This document shows, piece by piece, positions 8,244 to 17,962 of a stretch of DNA of 54,987 nucleotides. The stretch covers positions 1-54,987 of the forward strand of contig NZ_JYJK01000072.1 in the NCBI RefSeq assembly GCF_003263785.1. Reading direction: 5' to 3'. Source of the stretch: Vibrio variabilis. Its GTDB lineage: Bacteria > Pseudomonadota > Gammaproteobacteria > Enterobacterales > Vibrionaceae. A program made the position numbers and the translations under genes. The notes under the pieces are model-generated. The model had not been told where the DNA came from. It saw only the letters and a program-made list of their open reading frames with translations, and did not search any database. How positions within the stretch are numbered: the stretch's first letter is position 1; each line of letters opens with the position of its first letter.

Positions 8244-10987
8244 TTAAGGATTGATTAACAAAGAAAATTTGCTGGATTTTCGACCAAACTCCTGTTTGGC
8301 CATACGATCAAGATCACTCAAAGTGACGCTGTCTGCCACCGATTCGTAGTTATAAAGTGACTCAGTGCCATAACCCAGTAACCAATAACGGAACAGCATA
8401 AAACTCATATTCTCAGGATTATCTGTCCAAGGAGAGAGATCGCTTTTTAGCTGAGCAACCACTTTGTCACGCTCGTGAACTTCGAAGCCTTCGAGCACTC
8501 CTTTGGTCACATCGTGGAACAAGTTCATGGCCTTTGCTTCGTCTTCTGGCTCTACATGGGCATAAAACGACCAACCAACTAAGCCATTTCCTTCCTGCAC
8601 GAAACCATAAGCTTCTGGACTGTAGTCCAGTGAGTTGTCCACTCGAACCGTTTTCATTACTCGTTCATTTAGTAACCTTAGCAACAAGTCCTCTGCAAAC
8701 ACATCTTTTGCTGTTCTCGGTTCACTTCGCTCGGCAACTGTCACCATGTACACTTTAGATTTACCGTCGTCAGAAGGATAGCTGTCTATGGTCTTCACTT
8801 CTCCCTCCCCTGACGATATGAGCGAGACGGTAGGCCACTGGTATGCAGCTTCGCTAGTGAATTTTATGTTCGCTATATACTGCTCTAATATCGGTTGAAG
8901 CTGGGTTACCGGCTTACCTCCTACTAGAACCATTTTATAACCACGGTTAACTCGGAATAGTTTATTGTAGGCCTCCAGTACATCCTCTTTATCCACCATA
9001 GCAATCTCTGCTTCCGTTCTTGGTTGCAAGTGACTATTTGCATCCAAACCGATCTTAAACGCATCACTAAACGTCTTGAATTCAGGAGCTTGCTTTAAAC
9101 GATTGAGCTCATTGGTGAGCATTGTCTTAGCTTTATCCACGGCCGAACTATCTACATCGGTCAGAGACATCGCATGATGCATTACGGACATGACATCTGC
9201 GACACCCTTTTCATTAGTCCCAAACACTACCCCGTGTTTAATGTCGTGAATGAAGGGTTCCATGTAACTATTGGTGCGGCGAAATGCTCGCTCTATTTGC
9301 TCTGGTGTTAAGGGGCCAATGTTGCTGTTAAGCGCAACGAGCGGGAATAGCTGTCCAGAGGCCATTGACTCGCTGTCAAGTACCGCCGAGCCACCAAGAG
9401 AGCCGAACCATCCGTAAAACTTATCTGCTGCTTTATCATGTTGCGCATATAAAACTTCAATGCCATTGCTTAGCGTCAACAGAACCAACTCATTGCCTTT
9501 CTTCTCCAATGACACGACACTTCCTTTGGTGCTTGGCGCAATAAGCGCTTTGGTCACGACCATTTCAAGTGGCTTGTCTGTTTTTTGCTTAAGTCCCACT
9601 TTAATGGCTCCAACATCAACAGTCTCAAGTTTGGTGTTCACCGCAATAATTGGAGATTGTGAAAGCAGCTTTTTGATGGCTTTATTGGCGTCTTTTAAAG
9701 TCATCTTGTCGACCAAACGACGATGAACAGCAACATATTGTTTTGGATCTTGAGCAATACTCTGTGCTTGCAGCCTACCGAACTTATAGTCGACTAGCTC
9801 TTTCGGCGTCCAAGTCTGAATATCATTCAACAACTGGTCATTAAATGAGTGCCAACTTTGTTTTACGGTATCGAGCTCCTCTACACTGATTCCGTGTTGC
9901 GCTAAAGAGGCGATAGCGCCAGTCACCGCGCGCTGAACTTGCTCTCGCTCTGACTCTTCAAACCCTACCCCAATCACAAAAACACGGTTGCTATTCAAAT
10001 CCAACGTATGAGAATTGCTCCATTGCAAGGTAAACTCTGGAGAACGGCTCAGTTCAGACAATCTGTTGGAAATCAAATCACCAATAAAATAGGTACCTAG
10101 TTGAACGAGCTGATCAGCTTCGGTATTCACTATCGGATTTGGCATTTGATAAGCGAGATCAAGAGCGGCATGCTCCTGTACCAAAGCCTTCGCGACTAAA
10201 GGTTCATCATTAAACTCAATCGGCTTAATGAGAGCTCGTCTTGGCTGCTCGCCCTTTTCTAGTGAACCAAAATAGCGACTTATACTCGCAACTATGTCGC
10301 TTTGTCCCCAGTCACCAACGATCATGAGCTCCATGTTCTGCGGTTGATACCATTGCTGATAAAATCGCTTAAGTTCTTCCAAGTCCAAATTTTCAATAGA
10401 AGATTTGCTACCGAGGATGTCATGAGATTCAAGTTCTGTCCCTTGAGCAAGTGCAGATACGCTTTATCGGTGTAGGGTTGAGGCTCTGGTCTTCTTTGCC
10501 TCATTTCGCCAATGACCACACCTTTTTCTTGCTCAATCATCTTCTCGGTGATGGTCATCCCTCCTGCGACGTAGGCTAGCCAAGATAAAGCTGCGTCTTT
10601 TGACTCTTTATCATCTATCGAAAGTTCATAAGCTGTGTATTGGTTGAATGTAAACGCATTTAGATCAGCACCAAAACTTACCCCTGATTTAAACAGCTCT
10701 TCTCTTGCTGCATTCTGTTCTGGTACATCCTCTACTCTGAAAAATAAGTGCTCTAGAAAGTGTGCATAGCCAGATTGGTTTTGTGTTTCTTGAAGGCTCC
10801 CAGCATGAACAACGAGCCTGAGAGCTATCGGCTCTCCCGCTTTTTGATACTGACTTACCAAAAGACCATTTTCTAACTCAGTCGACATCCAACTTGGGTC
10901 TGGTTTAATGGGCGCATCGCTCTCTGGAGAACACCCAAACATAAACACGAATACCCAAGACAAACACCATAATTGCAGTTTTTTCAT
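8244..10987 (-). pseudogene. M16 family zinc metalloprotease lipoprotein, frameshifted
   Basis: Two overlapping minus-strand frames (10987 to about 10440, then on to 8244) reconstruct a protein of about 914 residues, the usual size for a tandem-domain M16 peptidase. The N-terminus is a lipoprotein signal (FMFGC, Cys19). The inverted zinc motif HFLEH is at 76-80, with a downstream glutamate region EKGVVIGEM, so the N-terminal half is catalytic and the C-terminal half is the usual inactive partner domain. Past the motif, LLKG should continue TELESHDILGS, which is found in the other frame: one base is missing near the CCC at 10440-10442 (2744 nt = 3n-1). All other positions read cleanly, so an assembly indel or a very recent mutation is likely. 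Confidence 0.82.
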
Positions 10988-11036
10988 ACCAATACCTAGC
11001 TTGCGAGTAATACCGGTAAACGCTACGATGTTTCAT

Positions 11037-11064
11037 AAACCATTGAAATGCTATTCAATGGTTT
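11037..11064. repeat. Inverted repeat between divergent M16 and FAN1-like genes
   Basis: A perfect 11-bp inverted repeat, AAACCATTGAA (11037-11047) with TTCAATGGTTT (11054-11064), has a 6-nt spacer (ATGCTA). It sits 50-77 bp upstream of one start and 60-87 bp upstream of the other. It could be an operator or a leader hairpin; there is no T-tract. Confidence 0.5.
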
Positions 11065-11123
11065 GCATTTAGTTTTACGGCTCAATGCGAGTCAATTCAT
11101 AAAACCAACCAGTAGGTCATGTC

Positions 11124-12740
11124 GTGAATAACCCTTCCCCCATCATCCTCGAACCGAAATACTATCTGAGCAACTTCATGACGTTGCTCCACAGCGTAGA
11201 GGAGCTATATGGTGATCTATTAGATACGTCAGAGCGCAACTGGTTACATCGCTTTTACCAGCTAGAGGAAGATGAACAATGTCTGTTGATCCGAATGATG
11301 ACTCGCAAAGGAGAATGGTTTCGAAGCGATAAACTGATATACCCAGAACTTGGGGCTACAGAACCGTTACTCAGCAAACTCGAACTCTCGGGTTTCATCG
11401 TTCTCACTCTACCAAGCTCGCCGCATATATTGGCCGACAAGCTCCTGACGAAGCCTGAGCTTTTGTCGCTATATCCTGACTTACCAAAGGCACTTCGTAA
11501 GTCACAGCTTATTGAACGACTCCCTGAACAGTTTGAAAGCCCCACATTATCATTGCCATTTACGCCAATTGAACTTGTCGACAACGATAAACTGCCACTG
11601 TTTTGTTTACTGTTCTTTGGCAATAGGCATCAAGATTTCGCTCAATTTGTGCTCGAGAACTTAGGGATCCATACATTCGAGCAATACGAAGTTTCTACTA
11701 AGACACGCATATTCCATTCTCGAAATGAAATTATCTCATCACTGACATTAGGTGAACTCGCTGCCTCCTATGAAGAAATAGACCGTAAATCACAGCAAGC
11801 ATTGCAAGATTTCTCTAAGCTCATACCAATGCCACAGGGCAAACACGCCTCTCGTACATACAATAAACTGGTTAATTTGGTTGCGCGCGACCTTGAGCGA
11901 GTTGGTGCATTCGATGACGCATTCGCTCTCTTTATACAAACCGTCACTCCACCTTCTAGGGAGCGTCAGGCACGTATTCTGAAAGCACAAGCCAAGCTGG
12001 AAAGCGCCCAAAAAATCGTTCAAACAATGCTCGAGAGTCCACTTAGCATTGATGAGTTTGAGGTAGCAGAACGCTTGTCAGCACCTCTGTGCAAAGCGCT
12101 GGGTAAGCCAAAACCAAAGGCAGTAAAGCTTTTGCCCCCAGAAGTGCATCGCAAACTTGATCTTAGCTCCAACCGTGTCGAACTTGCCGTTGTAAAAGCG
12201 CTGAACAAAGAAGGTTGGCAGGCTTTTTATTTAGAAAATCAGTTTCTAAACACCTTGTTTGGGCTCGCTTTCTGGGACATTTTATTTGCTCCTGTTGAAG
12301 GTGCTTTTGTAAACCCCTATCAACGCCAGCCCCTGGATTTGTATCGCAAGGAGTTCGTTGAAAGCCGAAAACAGTTAGTCGAAAACAGACTGAATGACAT
12401 CCGCCTGCAAGGCATTTCTTGTTTGATTGACCGACACAAAAATAAAAGAGGCATTCAAAATCCGTTTGTTGTTTGGGAGCTGTTGGATGATTCATGGCTG
12501 AATCTGGCCATGGAGAGCATTAGCAGCGACCAGCTCATCGGCCTATTTGAAGTGATACTCTCAGACATTCGCGCATATCGAGCTGGTCAGCCGGACGTTG
12601 TTGCATTCAAAGATGGCGATTGGATGTGGTGTGAAGTAAAAGGTCCTGGAGACAAATTACAGCACAACCAAATACGATGGATGAAACAATTCGAAAAGCT
12701 CAATATCTGCTACCAAGTATGCTACGTCAACCATAGATAA
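11124..12740 (+). CDS. FAN1-like structure-specific nuclease (VRR-NUC domain)
   Basis: A 538-residue protein. The C-terminal VRR-NUC (PD-(D/E)xK) domain shows QPDVVAF followed by WCEVKGPGDKL, giving the Asp and Glu-x-Lys metal/catalytic residues; the final QIRWM is also typical. The remaining ~400 residues are helical with a SAP/TPR-like layout, as in bacterial FAN1 (for example the Pseudomonas enzyme of about 560 residues). Family members cut 5' flaps and unhook interstrand crosslinks. The GTG start at 11124 has GTAGG (11112-11116) seven bases upstream; an ATG at 11119 is out of frame. Intact and apparently monocistronic. Confidence 0.85.
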   Translation: MNNPSPIILEPKYYLSNFMTLLHSVEELYGDLLDTSERNWLHRFYQLEEDEQCLLIRMMTRKGEWFRSDKLIYPELGATEPLLSKLELSGFIVLTLPSSPHILADKLLTKPELLSLYPDLPKALRKSQLIERLPEQFESPTLSLPFTPIELVDNDKLPLFCLLFFGNRHQDFAQFVLENLGIHTFEQYEVSTKTRIFHSRNEIISSLTLGELAASYEEIDRKSQQALQDFSKLIPMPQGKHASRTYNKLVNLVARDLERVGAFDDAFALFIQTVTPPSRERQARILKAQAKLESAQKIVQTMLESPLSIDEFEVAERLSAPLCKALGKPKPKAVKLLPPEVHRKLDLSSNRVELAVVKALNKEGWQAFYLENQFLNTLFGLAFWDILFAPVEGAFVNPYQRQPLDLYRKEFVESRKQLVENRLNDIRLQGISCLIDRHKNKRGIQNPFVVWELLDDSWLNLAMESISSDQLIGLFEVILSDIRAYRAGQPDVVAFKDGDWMWCEVKGPGDKLQHNQIRWMKQFEKLNICYQVCYVNHR

Positions 12741-12790
12741 CCTATCACGCATTGGACAACTGCTGGTAAAGACCAAGACACCAAGCGCAA

Positions 12791-12817
12791 AAAAGCCCAG
12801 CGTTTAAACTGGGCTTT
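12791..12817 (-). terminator. Bidirectional terminator between FAN1-like and MaoC genes
   Basis: The stem AAAGCCCAG (12792-12800) / CTGGGCTTT (12809-12817) has an 8-nt loop. The minus strand continues with TTTTTTGCGC, so it terminates the MaoC gene best and probably serves both convergent genes. Confidence 0.8.
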
Positions 12818-12836
12818 AGCGATTCAGTATTTAGAA

Positions 12837-13517
12837 TTAGAAGTGCAGGTGAATGACCGATGTTGCAATGCACGCTGGGCGGCGCACACCTTCTATCTCA
12901 ACTCGAATTTCACGCTCAATTTCTAAGCCTTTACGAATAGGTGTTACCTTAACCAAGGTACTCTTCGCGCGCAGGTTACTACCTACTTTCACAGGGTATG
13001 GGAACCGAACCTGATTAAGGCCAATGTTCACCATCATTTTCGCTGTCGGGAACAGTGGTTTATCGGGATCAACACTGTCGGTCAACGCTGGCAGCAATGA
13101 CAAAGTAAGAAAACCGTGCGCAATCGTCGTTTTAAACGGTGATTCTTGTTCAGCACGCTCCGGATCTGTGTGGATCCACTGATTATCTTCTGTAATTGAG
13201 CCGAATTGATTAATACGTTCTTGACCCACATGAATCCAGTTACCCTCGTGAATCACTGTCCCTATTTGCTCTTGCAACTCATCGTATAGAGCCTGAGCTG
13301 CGGGCTTGAGCACAATTTCTGGTTCGACCTGTGCAACTTCTGGTTCATTGACCGCTGGCTTGTGATAGTCTCGAACCCACGCTAGGAAATTACTGTGGTT
13401 CGTTTTATCAACAAACTCAGTCCAATACTCTCTAATCGCTGGCGACATCCATTGCATAAGCTCAGACTGATGCTTAATAGAATCAGCTCTTTGTTTAAAC
13501 AATTTAACAACTTTCAT
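12837..13517 (-). CDS. MaoC-like (R)-specific enoyl-CoA hydratase
   Basis: 226 residues. A ~75-residue N-terminal extension, helical and phasin-like in character (MKVVKLFKQRADSIKHQSEL), precedes a hotdog-fold MaoC domain. The hydratase signature is seen in FGSITEDNQWIHTDPERAEQ followed by IAHGFLTLSLLPAL, which supplies the Asp/His pair (D...H) of R-hydratases. The family hydrates trans-2-enoyl-CoA to (R)-3-hydroxyacyl-CoA, often linking beta-oxidation to polyhydroxyalkanoate synthesis. No pha genes are nearby, so the pathway is inferred. The gene is intact and terminates at the strong hairpin just downstream. Confidence 0.85.
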   Translation of the reverse strand: MKVVKLFKQRADSIKHQSELMQWMSPAIREYWTEFVDKTNHSNFLAWVRDYHKPAVNEPEVAQVEPEIVLKPAAQALYDELQEQIGTVIHEGNWIHVGQERINQFGSITEDNQWIHTDPERAEQESPFKTTIAHGFLTLSLLPALTDSVDPDKPLFPTAKMMVNIGLNQVRFPYPVKVGSNLRAKSTLVKVTPIRKGLEIEREIRVEIEGVRRPACIATSVIHLHF

Positions 13518-13806
13518 CTTGACCTCAAATCACAGTTCGCGAGAACTAACCGTAATATTTTGAAGCAACATGCATGATCACGCAAACATTTTCGAGCGAA
13601 CATGCGTATTCTGAATGGTGTTTTATTTATTAAAAACAGCACCTTACCGATAAAAAACAAAGTTTTATTTTGTGCACTCCATCAGCCTCGAACCGCTACG
13701 AAACCGTTTGCCGTAAAAAGGTTCGCCTTTAAAACCCATCCATTGCGTAACGTTTCACCAGATTGAGCAGATTTAAAGCAAACGGTCAAAAGCATGAATT
13801 TTTCGC
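13518..13806. other. Intergenic region upstream of tRNA-Ser
   Basis: About 290 bases separate the MaoC start from the tRNA promoter. I see no open frame worth calling. A small UUCG-type hairpin (AAAGG-TTCG-CCTTT, about 13717-13730) and AT-rich sequence near 13620-13670, presumably the MaoC promoter area, are the only notable items. Confidence 0.4.
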
Positions 13807-13835
13807 TTTACAGTTACCTCACCCACCTCTATTAT
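13807..13835 (+). promoter_or_regulatory. Sigma-70 promoter of tRNA-Ser
   Basis: The -35 is TTTACA (13807-13812), followed by a 17-bp spacer and the -10 TATTAT (13830-13835). A G/C-rich discriminator (GAGCGCC) comes next, as is common for stringently controlled stable-RNA promoters. The predicted start is 5-7 bases before the mature tRNA 5' end. Confidence 0.75.
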
Positions 13836-13847
13836 GAGCGCCAACAC

Positions 13848-13938
13848 GGAGAGATGGCTGAGTGGTCGAAAGCACCGGTCTTGAAAACCGGCAACCGTTA
13901 ATAGCGGTTCTAGGGTTCAAATCCCTATCTCTCCGCCA
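13848..13938 (+). tRNA. tRNA-Ser (anticodon UGA)
   Basis: A complete 91-nt cloverleaf. The acceptor stem is GGAGAGA / TCTCTCC, with discriminator G and encoded CCA (13936-13938). The anticodon stem-loop CCGGT-CTTGAAA-ACCGG gives anticodon TGA. A long class II variable arm typical of tRNA-Ser and a T-arm GGTTCAAATCC are present. It reads UCA and related serine codons. Confidence 0.97.
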
Positions 13939-13944
13939 CATTCT

Positions 13945-13975
13945 AAAAAGCCGCTGATAATTCAGCGGCTTTTTT
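13945..13975 (+). terminator. Intrinsic terminator of tRNA-Ser
   Basis: The stem AAAAGCCGCTGA / TCAGCGGCTTTT has a TAAT loop and a run of T, starting 7 bases after the tRNA CCA. Confidence 0.9.
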
Positions 13976-14076
13976 CGTTTTAATACCTTACAAACCTATA
14001 CTTGCACGCCATTAAATGTTTAAAGCCTATTAGCAGCTAAACTTAATCCAGATTACTGCGAAATCTATAGGTAATA

Positions 14077-14460
14077 ATGAAAGCTATCCTTCTTTTTCTC
14101 TCAATACTTTTTGTGTCTTTTCATGGATTCGCCCATCAAGAGCACGCTTTAGTTGTAAAAGCCAGCGCTTACACTTCTTCAGTCGGTGAAACGGACTCCA
14201 CACCTAACATTGGTGCCTGGGGTGATACCCTTGAACCTGGCATGAAGTCCATCGCTGTGTCCCGAGATCTGCTCGATATGGGCTTAAACCACAATCAAGA
14301 AGTCAGAATTGAAGGGTTTGAAGGTACATACCGCGTTCTAGACAAAATGCATAAACGATGGACTAAAAAAATCGATATCTACATGGGAAACGATGTTGAG
14401 AAAGCAAAACAATGGGGCGTGCGAGACGTCACTATTTATTGGACCAACGAAGAGAAATAG
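14077..14460 (+). CDS. Secreted 3D (double-psi beta-barrel-like) domain protein
   Basis: 127 residues with a cleavable signal peptide (MKAILLFLSILFVSFHGFAH). The mature part is a short 3D domain as in the MltA C-terminus and resuscitation/peptidoglycan-binding proteins. It carries ASAYTSSVGETDSTPNIGAW at the N-terminal side and a KMHKRWTKKIDIYMG motif with the conserved aspartate. A role at the periplasmic cell wall is inferred from the family; catalytic activity is uncertain. The gene is intact, closely followed by a terminator, and apparently monocistronic. Confidence 0.8.
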   Translation: MKAILLFLSILFVSFHGFAHQEHALVVKASAYTSSVGETDSTPNIGAWGDTLEPGMKSIAVSRDLLDMGLNHNQEVRIEGFEGTYRVLDKMHKRWTKKIDIYMGNDVEKAKQWGVRDVTIYWTNEEK

Positions 14461-14475
14461 ATGGAAGATCCTATT

Positions 14476-14513
14476 AAAAAGGACGGCTGACTTTCAACTA
14501 GCCGTCCTTTTTT
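14476..14513. terminator. Bidirectional terminator between 3D protein and dctM
   Basis: The 12-bp stem AAAAGGACGGCT / AGCCGTCCTTTT has T-runs on both strands. It separates the convergent 3D-domain and TRAP transporter genes. Confidence 0.9.
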
Positions 14514-14538
14514 ATTGAATCACACTAGGCATACCCCA

Positions 14539-15933
14539 TTAGGCTCGGTAGCAAAGTACGATTCCAGGCATGACCAGTAGTACCGCTATAGTGATGACAT
14601 CGGCAACAAAAAATGGCAAACAGCCACGGAAGACATCTTGCACCGAGCATTCAGGACGGACACCCGCGACCACGAAACAGTTAAGGCCAATAGGCGGCGT
14701 AATCAAACACAACTCGGCCATTTTCACCACGATGATACCAAACCAAATCGCGCACCCTACTCCTGACACCCCAAAAGCCGAATCTACAGCAGCCACATCC
14801 GCGCCACCATTGAGAGCAATCACGGCAGGATATACGACAGGCAATGTAAGCAGTAACATCCCAATCGCATCCATAAACATACCAAGCACAGCATAGGCGC
14901 AAAGGATAAGTAGCAGCGTCAACATTGGGCTTTGTTCCAGACTCACGATCCAATCGGAGAAAGCCGTTGGTAAATCAGCGAAACCCAAGAAACGAACGTA
15001 TATCAGTACACCCCAGATAATTGCAAAGATCATCGCAGACAGTTTTGCTGTTTCCATCAAAGAGCTTTTGATTTCTTTCCAGCGACTACCATGAAAAATA
15101 GCCAGCGCCAAAATAAGTGAAGCGCCAAGCGCTCCGGCCTCGGTTGGTGTGCCAACGCCGCCATAGATACAAACAACAATAATGCCTACGACAGCAAAGA
15201 TTGGCATTGCGCCCGGCAGCGTTTCGAATCTTTCCTTCCAAGTAAAGCCTCTTACCGGCGGGCCAAAGTTCTTTCTTGTTAGCGCCAAAAACACCACCAG
15301 ACCGCCGTAGATCAGTGCGGATACCGCGCCAGGTAAAAAACCCGCCATGAGCAGTGCTCCCACATCTTGTTCAACGATAATGGCGTATATCACCAATATG
15401 GCGGATGGTGGAATAAGCGATGCCAACGTACCACCAGCCGCCACGACTCCAGCAGCAAATCGCTTGTCGTAGCCGAGCTTCAGCATTTCCGGTACCGCGA
15501 TACGCGCAAAAACCGCTGAGGTGGCGACAGAGGCGCCCGATACAGCCGCAAAACCAGCCGTTGAAAATACTGTTGCCACCCCATCACCTCCCGGTAGCCA
15601 ACCAACCCAACGTTTAGCAGCTTCAAATAAAGAGCGCGTTAAACCCGCATGATAAGCAAGAAAGCCAATAAGGATAAAGGTTGGAATGAGCGATAGTGCC
15701 AGTGATGACACTTTGGAATGAGGAATCGTGCCAGCCATCTTGATGGCAACGAGTAGCCCTCTCTCAAAGCCGAGTTTGGCAGAAAAGATCCAGACCAGTC
15801 CAAAGAAGCCTGCGATGGCCGCAGCAAAGGCGACGCGAACACCAATAACCACTAAGAGCAACATAAAGCCCGAGACCCAAAGCCCAATTTCAATCGAATC
15901 CATCGAGCCCATTGTGTCAAACAGAGACATCAT
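14539..15933 (-). CDS. dctM: TRAP transporter large permease subunit (DctM family)
   Basis: 464 residues, about 12 hydrophobic membrane segments, with typical DctM stretches (FSTAGFAAVSGASVATSAVF; LASLIPPSAILVIYA; GTPTEAGALGA). This is the channel subunit of a tripartite ATP-independent periplasmic transporter, which uses a sodium gradient. Its start overlaps the dctQ stop by 4 bases (ATGA), so the two are translationally coupled. Substrate unknown. Confidence 0.93.
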   Translation of the reverse strand: MMSLFDTMGSMDSIEIGLWVSGFMLLLVVIGVRVAFAAAIAGFFGLVWIFSAKLGFERGLLVAIKMAGTIPHSKVSSLALSLIPTFILIGFLAYHAGLTRSLFEAAKRWVGWLPGGDGVATVFSTAGFAAVSGASVATSAVFARIAVPEMLKLGYDKRFAAGVVAAGGTLASLIPPSAILVIYAIIVEQDVGALLMAGFLPGAVSALIYGGLVVFLALTRKNFGPPVRGFTWKERFETLPGAMPIFAVVGIIVVCIYGGVGTPTEAGALGASLILALAIFHGSRWKEIKSSLMETAKLSAMIFAIIWGVLIYVRFLGFADLPTAFSDWIVSLEQSPMLTLLLILCAYAVLGMFMDAIGMLLLTLPVVYPAVIALNGGADVAAVDSAFGVSGVGCAIWFGIIVVKMAELCLITPPIGLNCFVVAGVRPECSVQDVFRGCLPFFVADVITIAVLLVMPGIVLCYRA

Positions 15934-16553
15934 TTCAACGCCTCCTTGTCATCATCACCACTTACCGTTTCGGCTTCTTTTGCAGCAACTTCCGCAGCAG
16001 ATTCAATCATTGGGACTGCGACGGGTTTATCTTCTCCTCGCTTAAGTGCTCTAAGATACGCCCACAGTTGAAGCACTAATCTGAGCGCTAATATCGACAA
16101 AGCAAAAGGCACAACGAGTTTGGCAGGCCAAGTTGGCAAATTGATATCAACCGAAGAGTCACCTATCGAGTATGCACGCCAAAAGTGCAGGTAGGATCCG
16201 TAAATCAACAACGATGTGACCACCAGCATGAGTAGCGTCGAGATAAACTCGGTCAGCCACAGCCAGCGCCCTTTGAAGCGTCCAACTAGAATATCCATAC
16301 GAATATGGCCACCCATGCGTTGGGTGTAAGCTATGCCCAAAAAGGCAATGAACGCCATGGCTTGCTCGACCCAATCGATGTAGCCACTAATCGGCGTTGA
16401 GAACAGCCAGCGGCCTAATATATTGGTGGTCGCTAATGCCACCAGTGCAACGATGACGCACCCTGCGGCGAGATTAAGTAATGACTCAAGTTTAAAGAAT
16501 ACCCTATCGACCCGACTTACCGCCGAGCTGTCCTCTAATACAGACGCAGACAT
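15930..16553 (-). CDS. dctQ: TRAP transporter small permease subunit (DctQ family)
   Basis: 207 residues with four membrane helices and the typical DctQ core (GRWLFSTPISGYIDWVEQAM, FLGIAYTQRMGGHIRMD). A charged C-terminal tail rich in Glu/Asp/Lys is longer than usual. It bridges the periplasmic binding protein and the DctM channel. The start has AGGA upstream. It is the middle gene of dctP-dctQ-dctM. Confidence 0.9.
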   Translation of the reverse strand: MSASVLEDSSAVSRVDRVFFKLESLLNLAAGCVIVALVALATTNILGRWLFSTPISGYIDWVEQAMAFIAFLGIAYTQRMGGHIRMDILVGRFKGRWLWLTEFISTLLMLVVTSLLIYGSYLHFWRAYSIGDSSVDINLPTWPAKLVVPFALSILALRLVLQLWAYLRALKRGEDKPVAVPMIESAAEVAAKEAETVSGDDDKEALK

Positions 16554-16587
16554 ACTCGAAATCCTTTTGGTATTTACAAATAAAACG

Positions 16588-16609
16588 AGCGCTAGTATTA
16601 CCTAGCGCT
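16588..16609 (-). terminator. Intercistronic terminator-like hairpin after dctP
   Basis: The perfect 8-bp stem AGCGCTAG (16588-16595) / CTAGCGCT (16602-16609) has a 6-nt loop. On the minus strand it is followed by CGTTTTATTTG, a U-rich tail. It lies in the 82-bp dctP-dctQ gap. A partial terminator or mRNA 3' stabiliser here would yield more binding protein than permease. Confidence 0.6.
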
Positions 16610-16635
16610 AGAACAACTAATTAGAGATAGTGAAG

Positions 16636-17646
16636 TTAGTTTTGCTGTTTAAACAATGCGTCGGTGTAATCAAATAGCGCCTTAGCGTCGAACTGCCCTT
16701 GGTATTTTTTCACCCAGTCTTCACGAACTGAAGCCGCGAGTTCATTTAGCTGCGCTGTTTGTTCTGGAGTAAATGTCACCTGTTTCACTGACTCGTCCGC
16801 AATGGCTTTGTCGAATTTAGCGGTCGTGTTTTGCTCATAGTTTGAAACGTAGTAATCAAGCGCTTCTGGTACCGAGCTTAATAACGCTTCGCGGTGTTCC
16901 GGTTTTAGCATTTCCAGCGCTTCTGTATTAACAACAACTGGGCAGTTCGCAGAGCCAAGGTTGAGGTTAGTTGTCACCCAGTTAGCGACTTTATAAGTGT
17001 TGGTTGCTAGATGAGCATGAGGTGCAAACGAAGCCGCATCGATCACGCCAGAGTCCATAGATTGACGTACTTCAGAGAAAGGTACGGTTGTTTTGACTGC
17101 GCCAAGCTTGCCCAACACGCTCATGATCCCGCCAGGGCCACGCACTCTCAGTCCTTTAAAGTCTTCCAAAGAGCCGAGGTCGTCACTTTTACTGGCAATA
17201 TTGTACTGAGGGAGAGGCGTTGGCATTAACAAGGTTGCGTTCCATCTCGCCAAATCTTTTTTCACCTCAGGGTGATTAAACACCTCGGTATAAATCTCTC
17301 CTACTCGCGCTAAAGACACATCTTGTGAGAAAGGCAGCTCAGTCACCGTGATTGTCGGGTTTTTGTCGGTATGGTAGAAAGAACAAAACTGTGCCATTTC
17401 AAATGCACCAAACGAAATGCCATCTAGGTTTTCACGTGCCTTCGACAATCCACCATAGGAGAGCACCAGCTTGAAATCGCCGTTGGTTTTTTGCTCTACC
17501 AATTCAGATAACTTTTCAACATTCTCGGTAAACGCACGACGTTTACCCCATAAAGAGACATTCCACTCAGTAGCAGCATGAACTTCTGCCGCGACGAATC
17601 CTGTCAAAATAAGTGATACTGTTAATGCCGTTTTCGTTACTTTCAT
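16636..17646 (-). CDS. dctP: TRAP transporter periplasmic substrate-binding protein (DctP family)
   Basis: About 336 residues with a signal peptide ending near AEVHA. The DctP fold is seen in the conserved substrate-contact region GLRVRGPGG..VLGKLGA and in PFSEVRQSMDSGVIDAA. It captures an organic acid for the DctQM membrane unit; the ligand is not identifiable from sequence. The ATG at 17646 is preferred because AGGAG lies 9 bases upstream; a TTG two codons earlier is too close to it. A 26-bp inverted repeat upstream may regulate it. Confidence 0.9.
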   Translation of the reverse strand: MKVTKTALTVSLILTGFVAAEVHAATEWNVSLWGKRRAFTENVEKLSELVEQKTNGDFKLVLSYGGLSKARENLDGISFGAFEMAQFCSFYHTDKNPTITVTELPFSQDVSLARVGEIYTEVFNHPEVKKDLARWNATLLMPTPLPQYNIASKSDDLGSLEDFKGLRVRGPGGIMSVLGKLGAVKTTVPFSEVRQSMDSGVIDAASFAPHAHLATNTYKVANWVTTNLNLGSANCPVVVNTEALEMLKPEHREALLSSVPEALDYYVSNYEQNTTAKFDKAIADESVKQVTFTPEQTAQLNELAASVREDWVKKYQGQFDAKALFDYTDALFKQQN

Positions 17647-17652
17647 CGACAA

Positions 17653-17962
17653 CTTCTCCTAATCCTTTTCTTATCTTTAGCGCACGTTGCCCGCGCCACT
17701 ACGAGCCCAGAATCCACTGTTTACCTGGGTCTTAAGCTAACTCAATGATAAGAATAGAATATTGTTAACATTTCGCTCAAAATGTTAACGTTTTTGCAGC
17801 GCAGGGCACGTTATCTTTATCCAAAAACACCGCAACTGGTCACTCATCACGGCAGTCAATTTAAAGCCCGTTCATTACTGAAGGTTATGATGATTGACCC
17901 TCTCTTGCAGATACACTAGCATCGCCCTGATTTTACTCGACGCCTGTTTTATTGAGTCTTTT
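17653..17962. other. Divergent intergenic region dctP / MATE
   Basis: About 310 bases. Apart from the GTTAAC inverted repeat annotated separately there is no open frame or structured RNA I can support. It must contain both promoters. Confidence 0.4.
17764..17789. promoter_or_regulatory. Inverted repeat, probable operator of the TRAP operon
   Basis: The perfect 10-bp inverted repeat GTTAACATTT (17764-17773) / AAATGTTAAC (17780-17789) has a 6-bp spacer. It lies 118-143 bp upstream of the dctP start in an AT-rich promoter region. Symmetry and spacing fit a dimeric regulator, but no regulator gene is adjacent. Confidence 0.55.

Noticed and set aside
13717..13730. Small UUCG hairpin before tRNA-Ser
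   Set aside because: The 5-bp stem has no gene end next to it and is within chance expectation.
13848..13938. tRNA-Ser as an integration site of a mobile element
   Set aside because: No integrase, no repeated tRNA 3' end downstream and ordinary genes on both sides.
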